Source: Lasiosphaeria ovina
Lineage: Eukaryota > Ascomycota > Sordariomycetes > Sordariales > Lasiosphaeriaceae
Direction of reading: 5' to 3'
Length of the DNA: 64,000 bases
NCBI GenBank assembly: GCA_033439765.1
Contig: JAULSN010000004.1
Coordinates: 5,900,001 to 5,964,000 of the forward strand
Both the position numbers and the translations under genes were made by a program. Below, one piece after another: positions 21,835 through 32,286 of the stretch (position 1 is its first letter; every line of letters begins with the position of its first letter). The notes below the pieces were generated by a model. The model searched no databases. It was not told the origin of the DNA and worked only from the letters and a program-made list of their open reading frames with translations.

Positions 21835-23937
21835 TTAGGAAGTTTGGTCGTCTCCACCCGATTTCCTCCGAGTCGTGGTCCGCGTCTTCCCCGTGTGAAA
21901 GTGAAGATACTTCATCTTTTCCATCGGAGGCATGGCTCTGACTTTCTCAAGTACTTTCTCATTGAGTGCCGCTTTAACAGCTGGAAGAGGCTGAAAAGCA
22001 GGCACTCTCGAAGTGGGTACCGTGTAGTAACTCTTGTCTTCTCGGCATTGGTCTCGCAGCTTCATCAACTTGGTTCGGAGGCCCTGCGAGCGAATTCTTA
22101 AGATCGATTTTGTCGGATCCTTGTCCTTTGACTGAACAATGATCATCCGTTCCTGAATCAAGTCTAGGAAATCGTGGAGGTATGCAGTGCAGTCCTTATG
22201 CGCATGGAGCTCCCGGAAGCACTGTAGAGAGTTGGTCAGTACTGGCCTATCTGAAGAGCAGGGCAGATTGGTAGAGGGGACAGCTCGGTCTTACATTGAC
22301 CACTCCTCTCTGCACGTCGAAAGCGAACTCCTGATCTGATCCCTCAAGGCAACGCAGGGAAAAGAATAGTGATGTTCTGTAAAAAGGGCCGGCATACTCT
22401 GTGAGGCGAGCCTCTCGGAAACCAGCGATGCCTTTGGGGCCCTTCAGGATCCAAACCACAAACTCAAGGAAGACACAGCCAAGAGTCCAGATATCAAACG
22501 ACCGCGAGATATAACCTTCTTCTCCTGCAATGTCGCACTCCGGAGGTCGGTACGTGGGCGTGTGGGGGATGCCTTCCCCGGGGATGTTGGATCGGCTTGA
22601 ATCTTTATGGACCTCGGCCAGGCCCATGTCTGAGAACGCCAACATTTGGCCCCTGTCGTTTCTGAACCATAGTATGTTTTCTGGTTTGATATCGCCGTGC
22701 CGTCCATAGATGGCGTTTTTGTTGTCGTTGAGCAGACCAGGGTCGTGAATAAAGCTGAGTGCATCGGCGAGGCCGTAGCACTGCTCTGAAACCCAGAGAA
22801 TCTCTGCTGCACCTTTAACCCCTGACTTTTCCCAGTGCTCACGAAGATCACATTCTGCCCACGGGAAGAGAAACGAATACTTGACGCTCCCTTCTCTGGT
22901 TACTTCGATGATGCTAGCCAGAAGCCTGACGTTTTGCTTTTCATCCTTGCCGAATTTGCTGAGCATGTCTACCTCGTTGAAGAACAGGCGTCTAGTGTCT
23001 TGAGCCCGCTTCAGAGTCTTCAACGCAAATAGGTTGGGCTTTGCCGAGAACTAGATCCAGTCTATAAGCATCAAAGCCCAGTGACTACCAGTGAGTTTAT
23101 ACCTAGTCAAGGGGAACTGACCGATTCAAGTATTGAGCTGAATTCGTGCTGCCATGGGTGTATTGTGACTTGTCGCACTTCCCCATACCCCCCCTCCCGG
23201 GCTTGATCGGTGTGAGACTCGTCCGGATACTGATGCGTGTCGTACCATAGAGGATGTGAACTCGTTCCGGATTTGATTTCATATACCTCAGGATTTCTCA
23301 ATGGGTTCAGTTGAAAGAATTGAACAGTGAGCCGCGGTTGGTAAAATCCGCACAATTGTTTGAGGGACCGACGATCCTCCCAGGATATGAAGATGTTTTG
23401 GAGTCTTTGGTCGTCTGATCTAAGTGGAAGCTGAGAGTCGGACATTTGAGCTTCGATGAACTTGAATAGGTGTTTCTCCTGTGCCACGAGAATAAGAAGA
23501 GCTAGTATATGTCGGTAATCTCGACAGACTGTCTCTCTATAGTGACGACGCTGCGGTGCATTGGACGATGACTGATCGCTGGCGAGGCCGGGCATGCAGG
23601 TCTCGATTAGTTCGTCCACGACGCATTCAATATCCGAGTCCGGAAACAGATGGTTGAACAATTTCCGTGGCCAGAACGAATCCGAGTCGTCTCTGGAGTT
23701 AGGAGGGAGTACTCCGTGGTCGTGAAGTCGCCGTTCCATTGCACGGGCAAAACCTGGACATTTGGTGATGTCGTCCTTGACTGGAACGAGAGCTTCGAGT
23801 TTGGGAAGTGTAGGATTATCTGGCCAATATTTGATAGGAGGGTTCCCGGAAGGGCCTAGGATAAGCGCAGTTGGCACTCTGTTCAGGATCGGCCCGTCAC
23901 CAAGCTGGAAAGCAGGCGCGGGGGGTTTCTCCTCCAT
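21835..23937 (-). CDS. Protein kinase-like protein, non-RD (HGD) type
   Basis: Three exons, complement(join(21835..22221,22295..23050,23122..23937)), 652 residues. Introns are 73 and 71 bp (donors GTAAGA and GTCAGT), both phase 0. Residues 1-245 form an N-terminal region without a named domain (FNHLFPDSDIECVVDEL, then YRHILALLILVAQEKHLF) that is matched in the other kinase of this window. The kinase domain follows: glycine loop EGGYGEV, ATP lysine at about 283 (FALKTL), catalytic loop HGDIKPENILWF (390-401), DMG at 413 replacing DFG, YRPPE for APE, and FDIWTLGCVFLEF. The Arg of HRD is Gly, so this is a non-RD kinase. Asp, Lys and Asn of the loop are kept, so activity is possible. A basic tail ends TTTRRKSGGDDQTS. 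The ATG at 23937 is the first in frame. A role in signalling linked to non-self recognition is inference from context. Confidence 0.88.
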
Positions 23938-24544
23938 GATCGGTAGTGCTGTGGGACGACTAGCCGAAACGGAGGCGACTGGGACTCAAAACGAACGTCT
24001 ACTCTTATTTGGGGCAAGCCAAGATGAAATACTCAGTTGTAATCTCGTGCGGTGTGGTGCTGGGAAGGCTTCGTCAACCTGACCGAAAGCTGCAGCAAAT
24101 CGGAGGCAACCAGTAGATACTGGGGTGGATGCCAGGGGCTGATGCAAGCCCAGGCTGCCGCCTGCCAAGGAGGTCACCGACTGCAAAACAGCACTTTTGG
24201 CAACGCAGGTGCATCAGTAATAAAGCCCTATTTGCCGACAAAGCGAGCCAAGGCCCTGTCACAACGTGTAGCAGAAAGCACACTGGACATATAAGCGGAG
24301 GATATCGATCTGGTTCATTGCCAAACTTTGAACTTGAGGTTGCAGGTATGTAACATGTTGCTTAAATTTCCCCAACCCGATGCGAAATTGCGCAGATCGT
24401 ACCTCTTTCCCCTACTCCGTCGCGCATCGTTGTAGTCTACCGTCCTATGCCGAGCGTCTTCGGACCAGTGCATGAGGAAACTCTTGAGCTAGACCAAAAT
24501 ATGCTACGCATCTCATCCGTGTCCTGCGCGCACCAAAAGTAGCG

Positions 24545-24817
24545 TCAGTTGCTTCTTCCACCGCTGTGGTTCTGGAAGCTGGAAGGAGGTCTGCTAACCA
24601 TATCGAGCGCATCGCATCCCTTGATGTGGTAGACATTGTGACGCATCTGGATGTCGAATTTCCGATCGCCACATCTTTTTTGTAGGAACCTGTAAAGTAC
24701 AACCTCACTCTTGATGAATTTGCTGTGAATGGACTGCACTTGCGAGGTGCTGTCCTGCTCCGCAGCGATGGGGCTTTCGGGGGTAATGGCATCAGGCTCC
24801 GAGAAAATGGGGGACAT
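24545..24817 (-). CDS. Possible small protein (90 residues) between the two kinases
   Basis: Single frame from ATG 24817 to TGA/TAA at 24545: a disordered acidic start (MSPIFSEPDAITPESPIAAE), then a compact basic part (IKSEVVLYRFLQKRCGD, FDIQMRHNVYHIKG). The alternation looks like a folded alpha/beta module and codon use is plausible. There is no homologue I can name. It lies on the kinase-1 strand, in the divergent gap between the two kinase genes. Could be a chance ORF. Confidence 0.4.
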   Translation of the reverse strand: MSPIFSEPDAITPESPIAAEQDSTSQVQSIHSKFIKSEVVLYRFLQKRCGDRKFDIQMRHNVYHIKGCDALDMVSRPPSSFQNHSGGRSN

Positions 24818-25887
24818 GGCTGTGGCGGGATCGAGCGAGCGCTTAGAGTGACGACGGGTGGTTGGTGATAAGTTTGTAGGTCGGGCATCCGTGCTTTAGG
24901 GCACTCCAGCTTCTGCCGGCAGGTAATGACCTGACACTAATTAAATAGTGAAAGTTAGGAGTCTGCCATGTCAGACGCCTTGTCAGACGAGTATGTCTCA
25001 GCGGATTCTGAGGCTGGCGAGAGGAACTTCCATAGGATAGGAGGGTTTTTAAGCGCCAGCCTGCTCTGAGGAGGCACTTTCCAAATGAGACATGGAGGGC
25101 AGGTGTGACCCGAGAAGCTAAGCACACTATTTCTCGGTGTGTAATGCTTGCTGCTTTTAATAATAGTTCTCATTGGTCGCCGCTACGGGATGAGCCTCGC
25201 CCCTAGCGCTCTGATCTGCGGTAGGCGACCCAACTTGGGAGACCCTGCAAGCTCAGCTCCCGTCATGAGGGCCGAGTGACAATGGCCCTCCGAAGCCTTG
25301 GAAGATTGACGGCATTAAACTTGCGCAGAACGCAATGCTTTGAAGGACGAGGACAAAGCAAGGGAGCGGACAAGGCCTGTGTCATAATCAGCATAAACGC
25401 GCTATCTCGACATCAAGAAGGCAAGGCAAGTACTAAGTTTGACCTTCCCGGCAACTGGTAGGCATTGCCTTGGAGTAAGGACGGCCGGCGTTGCTCTGTG
25501 GGTGCGGGATCCGGGCCCTTCTGCAGAGCTGAAATCGGGTGGCGAAGAAGTGCATGTGCAAGGCTGCAGCTCCTTGGCCCAGAATGCGGCCCGCGCTACC
25601 ACAATTGTGAGGCGCAGAATCCTTTAGGTGGGAGCCTCGTTGATCTTGCATCATCCAGCCCTGAGAAGCATATATTTTCCAAATGTGCCACGGCATTCTT
25701 GCAAAGCCTTGTCGCCGGCATGGCGACCGAGTAACTCGGCAGATTCTCGAGTTGCGACTACTACTAGTCTACCCTGCCTGCTTATGCTCGTCAGTCAGGA
25801 CTCGGTAGGCGCATGTGGGCCAAAAACAGCCTCACAGTGACTCCTTCCATTTCTCTGGCCGGTGTGCTAAGGCCAGTGTGCGCAAGC
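24818..25887. other. Divergent intergenic region
   Basis: No convincing gene. Short ORFs in 25276-25734 overlap on both strands and lack features. The region should contain the promoter of the plus-strand kinase at 25888. Confidence 0.4.
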
Positions 25888-28811
25888 ATGGCAGAGCTTG
25901 CCCGGGGCAGCAGCCCTCCGACCACATCCACACCACAAAATCGCTCACTCGTAAGTACTGTACAACCCGCTCCAAGCGTTGTGGAATCGATTCTCCCAGC
26001 TCAACAGAGCACTAACCTCCTTCCCTTGACTTCAGCCCCCCACAATCGTGACGCGACAGCCGACCCTCAGTCATGAGGTTCACGTCGCCGCGACCCCGAC
26101 CCCGCCACTTGCCGGGACTCCAATGGGTGGGCTCGTCCCTCCTAGCCTGAATTCACCATCTGGATCCTCAGTCGAGTCGAGCTCCCAACATGTTGCTGGG
26201 GAGTCTCCCATCGGGGCCTCTCATAGCAGCCACAATGGCCGCTCTCGCTCCCCCTCAATCCACTTGGAGAATGACGGCATTACCGTCTTCGCAGCGATCG
26301 ACAGAGGCTACACGGCCGCCGAAAAGATGCACAATTCTTTGACCACGTGCAACGTCTTTCTTTCCCAAGGCATCCAACAGTTGGGCGAACTCATTGATAG
26401 CCACATGGTCGAGCCTGAGCATTGCCCAGGCGAGACGAAATGGCTGCCCATCAACATGTTGTTCGCCCTCGTCAACCCTCACAGCGTCCGCAACGCACTT
26501 TCTCGAGCACTTGCCGGCCGCCAACCGCCACTAGTCAACGAGGATGATTACCTTGATAATTACACCGATAAGTTCTGCTCACATCATGAGTATTCCGATC
26601 CGCACACCAGGAAGGCCCTCAAAACCTCGCGCCGTGGCATTTTTGCCGTCCTGGCACTCTTACATAAACTTGAGGACGCGCCTTTCTTTGCCAATTCGGA
26701 CCTGTGGGACAAGGATCTACCCTTAGTCCGGCGGAATCGTGAGTTCGTCAGCCGCGCCGACGGTTCTAAGAGGATCGCGATCCCGGGTGGGTGGCGCTAT
26801 CCGGACCGCGATGGCTTTGGGCTTTACCAGCATTGCGTTCTCTCTCCGTTCTTCGATATGGAAAGCCCGAATGACGTGTCTTTTCACGATGTCGACAAAT
26901 CTTGTCCACTGCCTTTCATCGAAGAGCTTTACGACGAGCGCCCTGTCGAAGGGCACCATGGCACAGTCTGGAAGGTGAAGATCCACCCGGCCCATCACAA
27001 CTTTGCCACCAACTCCCACAACCCGTATTTTGCGATTAAGCAGTTGGCCTTGATCGATAGCCAGGGCTCCAATTTCGAAACGGAAGTCGGAGCGTGGGCC
27101 AAGTCCGTTGGAATAGCAGGCCATCCGCACATAATTCGGCTGCTGGCCACATGGCACCAGCAAAACACATGGTACCTGCTTTTCCCCTGGGCCGATGGGG
27201 GGAATCTTCATGATTACTGGGAGAAAAATCCCGAAGGGAATCAGCGAAGGGAAGACAAAGAAAAACCTGGCTGCGAGGCCAAGCGGCGTCAACAACTCAC
27301 CCAGTGGGTTGCAGAGCAACTGAAGGGCCTCACCGAAGCGCTGGCTAAGATCCACCGCTCCCCCACCGACAAGGACGTCACGAGTTGCATCGCGGACTAC
27401 GGCATTCATGGCGATGTCAAGCCGCAGAACATACTCCACTTCAAAGACGAGCATAACGAATACGATTGCCTCGTGATCTGCGACTTTGGCTTCACGAGGT
27501 ATCACAGTAAGGACTCTAGGTCCGCTGCCAGCCCAGCAGGCAACACACGCACATACCGCGCCCCGGAATACGACAAAATGAACAATGACCAGGAGCCAGC
27601 CATCTCTCGGGCATGCGATCTATGGGCTCTTGGTTGCGTATACCTTGAGTTTATGGTATGGTACCTTGAGGGATATCACGCAATGAACCATGAATTTACA
27701 CAAGAACGACTTGATGAGGATAGCGGCGAACTGATCCCCCACGATAAGTTCTTTGTTGTTATCCAGACGGTTGACCAAATGCGGCCACCCGGTGCTATCG
27801 TCAAACCTTGTGTGATGAAGGTAAGCCATGAAACCTGGGAACTTTTGGCACCCAGACAGTATCAGTTGTCCAAGACTCTGTGTTGACCCGCTTCCTCAGC
27901 GGATTCGCAGCCTCCGGCGCCACATAGACTGCAGTCAATTCTGCCACGATGTTCTGAATGTTGTCGAGAAGCATCTTCTCGCGGTAGACCCCAAAAAGAG
28001 GATGAACTCCCACGGGGTCGCCAAAAGGTTGGGTGGTATCTTCGAGAACTCGCTGGTTGATGGGTCTTACTGCCTTGACGGCCGTCCCAGGCATGAGGAG
28101 TTAGGTGCTTTACCCGAGGTGCTTCCATACCCCGCAAGGAGGATGACGGAGATGATGCAATCTGAACGGCCGCCACCCCATTTTCTAGACGGGAGGCTAG
28201 TTCTTTCCGAGGACAGCAACCTGTCGCGGGCCTCCTCACGGGCAAGTCCGCGATTTCAAGCGCCAGTACGATCCAGGAACGCGGCGAGGACCCCATCAAT
28301 AAAGCAAACTCTGGAAACCGCCCCCTTGGGGACCTCTCGCCCAGTAGATTTTCTTCCGGCAAGCCGAAGAAGCACCGGCTCAAGCTCAGCAGGTACTGCA
28401 GCAACGCCCTCTCTCCCCTCCAATTTCTACACCACAAAGAGGGTGGCGCCAGAAGGAGTCGGGCAGACCTACGCAGCGGCTAGCAGAGAGGCGACCAAAG
28501 TTCCCAATACGGTCAACAAAGAAACAGATATTGTTGCCCATGAGCCCGCCGCGCGAATTACTCGAGAAATAACACCAAAACGTCGTACCTTGCCGAGGGG
28601 GGGCGACTCATCACAAGAAGTTCAACCGGAGGCACCTCTGCGGACGAGTGTCAACCACACAGGGCACCATAACCCGCCTCCCCCTGAGGAGATTGGTTTC
28701 TTGCTGAGCGGCGAACCACAGGACGCGACAAGTATGGACCACATCAAAGACCCGAGTGAGGAGATGCCTCTGTTCTATCCACAAAATCGCTCACGACGCA
28801 ACACATCGTAA
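25888..28811 (+). CDS. Large protein kinase-like protein, non-RD (HGD) type, with disordered tail
   Basis: Three exons, join(25888..25950,26036..27820,27900..28811), 919 residues. Donors are GTAAGT and GTAAGC, acceptors TTCAG and CTCAG, both junctions phase 0. Residues 1-90 are Ser/Pro-rich. About 100-300 form an N-terminal region (INMLFALVNPHSVRNAL, then RRGIFAVLALLHKLED) like that of the minus-strand kinase. The kinase domain has loop EGHHGTV (326), Lys356 (FAIKQL), HGDVKPQNIL (479-488), CDFG (504-506), YRAPE (528-532) and ACDLWALGCVYLEFMVW. Gly replaces Arg of HRD; other catalytic residues are intact, so activity is likely. After the kinase domain, an acidic/basic unstructured tail of about 230 residues (SRASSRASPRFQAP, ITREITPKRR) could be a substrate or docking region. 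The gene is divergent to the other kinase, and the pair look like old paralogues. Confidence 0.9.
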
Positions 28812-28989
28812 GGGGGGGTAGACAGTACGGGTGGTTCAACACCATGGTATCGTTCATTCTGCGACTGCTTGATTCCCCGAGACCATGGCTAGGGCCACCG
28901 CACCTGCTGTTGGGGGTCAGGAGAGGAGTGTTACGACGGGAAGTAAGAAAATTTACCTTCCAACGCGTATTGTTACCACCCGACTCATT

Positions 28990-29800
28990 TGAACCCCCAC
29001 CCCGTTACCACTTCCTACTCAACCCCCGCCCACCAAGCCTCCAATCTCGCAATCTCTTCTTCCACCTCCCCATCCGCACCGCATCCCACAATACATCTGC
29101 CTCTTCTCCCTCCCGTTCAGCAACAACCCCATTCCACGAAGCATAAACCCCTCCACTCTCGGTCCCCCATTCCTCCCCCCTCTCCTCGCCGCCAAAACCA
29201 ACATCCATCCCACTATACACCTCAATAAGTCCATTCACCCCCGCCGAGGCGCTCATCATCTCCGCCCTCTTTCCTACCAAATCCCTCTCCGCTTTAATCT
29301 CCAGATCCTACCAGCCGCTTCCCTGCACTCAAGACTTCTCTCTTCGCACCACGTTAGGAACTCTTCGAAGTTTCCAGTTTCGCAGGCAGAGAGGTACCGA
29401 GCGCGCTGGCGGGGAGAGTATAGGTCGCACGCTGTGGGGGACAGTTCGAAGTGGTTTTGGAGAGGCATGAGATGCGCGAGAGGGGTGGTTGATGCAAATG
29501 AGGTGAAGCAGGAGGGGCAAATGGTGCAGGGAGGCTAGCGTACCAGTGGCGGTTGGGGAGGGGGTTGCGGTCGGAGCAGATTGTGAGTTTGAGGTGGGTT
29601 CAACTGCATTTTGTGGCGGGCGGGAGAGGGGTTTTGGTGTTCGGGTTGGTTGTCGGGGTTGAGATCTAGTTGGCGGAGTTGCGTGTTTGCTTGAGCGAGG
29701 ATCTCATTCCTTTGGCTTGGAAGTTGGCGAGGGGATCTTGAGTGCGCTCAGTGCGGAGAAATCGGAAGGGGGGTTTCGTTGGGCCATGATGGTGGCGTTT
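28990..29800 (-). pseudogene. Frameshifted gene of unknown function with a CxxC segment
   Basis: The minus strand reads MAQRNPPSDFSALSALKIP from an ATG near 29788, then needs a frame change to continue as NEILAQANTQLRQLDLNPDN. A stop lies just before CTICPSCFTSFAST and LSPTACDLYSPRQRARYLS, then TGNFEEFLTWCEERSLE. Another frame change gives LEIKAERDLVGKRAEM and GVNGLIEVYSGMD. The protein-like blocks are in sensible order on one strand but need at least two frameshifts, so the gene is broken or the sequence has errors. The family is not one I can name. Confidence 0.45.
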
Positions 29801-30709
29801 TGGATGGACTTTTGGGTGTGTATCTAAACAGGTACCTATCTATGGTGTTCCAAGGGCTGGAGGGTCCGAATCAGAAGTTGAGAACGAGCTAGGGTATGAT
29901 GAAGTTGGCAGATGGATCGCGAGAGCCGTCTAGTAACACAAGCTAATATGGAGGCTAGACGCCAAGATTTTTTTGACCTATAAGCAGCGAGGGGCGGGGT
30001 TTGAGGCGAATTTCAGCTTGACTTTTCTCTTTATTCGCGGTTATGGTGGCTGATTTTAGGGGATCATAGTAGTTATCTAGAGAGGCAAACAATTTCCTTC
30101 AGATCATATTTCCTGGCAGGGTCGCAAAACTTCAATAATAACTGGGTAGGTGAAGACCGACAAAGCAGACAACAACAACTGCAGGTAAGCGCTATCCACG
30201 CTCGCATGGTGCCGCCACATCTCGCTGCTGAATCTCGATGCCATGCTGATCCTTCAGATGCCTCCGCATATTGTAGTCTCTTATGGCGCTACTCGTGTAG
30301 TCGGGGAAGCAGCAGCGATACGAACGCTTAGGGCACTTTTGGTTGGGTCCATTTCGTTGTTAAAAGGGTCAAAAATTGAAGTCTTAACGATCAGCCCACA
30401 ACGTTTTTGGCACGGGCTTATGAAAAAGACTTGTTTCGAGGCGCTAGTATATGCGGATCTCTACATAGCGTAGAGTCTATTCCCCCCTGCATATAGCTGA
30501 TCAAATACTATAATTTGACCGGCGCCTTTCAGCCCGTGAAACGCTCGCATAACTATATTACAACGGTTTATTGAGCGTCACCTAGGCGAGCTACGCAGCA
30601 CTAGGTCGGTCCTGAAGGCCCTGTAAGTACAGGACCTGGTATACCTAGCTACGTCCAGCTACCCACCATAAGAAAGTGAGGCTATTCATAGTCTACGATA
30701 TAACCACCC
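29801..30709. other. Intergenic, AT-rich towards the right
   Basis: After about 30240 the sequence becomes TA-rich with RIP-like stops. A 76-codon plus-strand ORF (30243-30473) has no feature. It leads into the TIR element at 30710. Confidence 0.4.
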
Positions 30710-30997
30710 AAGCGGTTGCCAAAATAAAAGAGACTGCGTACTTTACAGGTACTTATTTACAGGCAAAATTTACTAGCCCTGCCAAGTCCCTCTTTGTACT
30801 ATCACCCCACCAACCCGTCATCTGACCCTCGCTAGCTAACACATCCTGCATTCGCACTACCATAGAATCTACATATTTGTTGATTGTCACCTGTGGAAAT
30901 GGAAATAATTGTTAGATATTTATTAGTGGCTGTTAGTGGCTGCAACAGGTGACCTCCCCTATCAATTTGGAGTCTCTTTTATTTTGGCAACCGCTTG
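30710..30997. mobile_element. 288-bp non-autonomous TIR element
   Basis: The left end CAAGCGGTTGCCAAAATAAA continues to AGAGACT (30710-30735). Its near-perfect complement forms the right end (30971-30997). Both flanks carry CCACC, a possible 5-bp target duplication. An inner pair GTCACCTGT / ACAGGTGAC adds subterminal symmetry. No ORF. The TIR sequence does not match a family I can name from memory. Confidence 0.75.
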
Positions 30998-32286
30998 CCA
31001 CCCTACGTACCCTGCCTGCTAGGTGACTTGACTACCCTGATTTGACTTAACTGCCCTGCCCTGCCCTGCTCTGGCCTGACCTGACCTGGGCTGTGTACCC
31101 TGCGTGCCCTACGAACCCTGCGTGCCTTGCGTGCCCTGTGTGCGGCCCAGTGTACTGCGAGTGCGGTGAAGTGGGTGCCGTTGAAGAAGTAAAGAAGTAA
31201 AGGAAAAGAGAAAAAAAGATGCGGGGTATGTGCGCGTGCGGGCGACTATGGTGACGTGGCCTATATAGTTCTATATATCTAGTCTAGGACTTTGGACAAA
31301 GATGCCATGTGTACGATCAACTTTGGCCTCAAATTTGTGCCTATTGCTGATTTTAAGGTTTGTACCACTGCGGCTGAAAATGGTCTTGAAGCTGACCTCC
31401 TTAACAAAACTATAGGCTGAACTAAAAGCGTCCTTAAGCTTGTGCGAAGTCTCGTGTTTCTTAGGTTACGGAGTTGTATGAAGCCGCCGGGATTTCAACC
31501 GTTTCTGAACCTACATCCTTCGAACTCGTATTTGAAAGGAAGAGTATGTCGTTTCATGTGTTTGCTATTGGGTGTGGTGTTTGTTGGTCGAAGTGTTCCT
31601 CGATCTGGGGCGAGAACTGGGATATTAATGCTGGGGGGTAAATTTTTGCTAGTAGAAAGGTATATAGCCCGTAGTAGCGGGAATAAAATGTGGGCTTGTA
31701 GCCGAGAAATTAAGTCTCCAAGTCTCACGCTCACGAACTGTTCAATACCCAAATTTAGAAACATGCCTCGACAAAACGCTAAGATAAGTATAAAGTTATT
31801 ATCAAAGATGTTCAATTTGACAGATACTGTCATTAAGCGGCAGGAGAGGCGGATATTCGCGAAATCCGTAGTTGGGAAGAAGGACATGATGCGGACAAGC
31901 ACCCCGACTGGGATGTTCGCCAGCTAGCATGTGGCCTTGTCCTGGGAATCTATGGGCGCGGTAATCTCATATTTACCTATACATTTTCTTGCCGGATGAC
32001 ACATTTCGTCACGTCTCTAATCAGGACGCCATATTACTTTTGCAGGCATGATTGCATATGTTTTCTCTTGTGGGTCCTATAGCCTTGTCAGTACCTTCAC
32101 TCAAGTTATGTAAATTGGAAAGCTCTTTACTAAAGGCAAAGAAAGACACGGGATTACAAGATGAATAGGTAGGTAATTTTATTTGACACAACCGACGAGG
32201 CAAAACACCCCTAATTTTGTACGAGTCTTGAGTCTACCATTTTCGTACAGCACCCCTGAAAGTAACCACAGCGCACCCGCCCCCTC
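30998..32286. other. Low-complexity then AT-rich decayed DNA
   Basis: 31015-31160 is a degenerate array of CCTGC/CCTGACC/CCTGCGTG words. A purine-rich patch follows (about 31185-31215). From 31260 the DNA is TA-rich, with a 161-codon plus-strand ORF at 31442-31927 that I could not relate to any family. Probably remnants of a repeat. Confidence 0.4.

Noticed and set aside
25060..25250. Possible 5S rRNA-like or tRNA-like segment
   Set aside because: A few matching words only; no consistent internal promoter boxes or pairing.
26723..27505. 260-codon minus-strand ORF
   Set aside because: Lies wholly inside the kinase domain exon of the plus-strand kinase, whose motifs are unambiguous.
31442..31927. 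161-codon ORF as a transposase fragment
   Set aside because: Looked for pogo and DDE motifs and found none; composition fits decayed AT-rich DNA.
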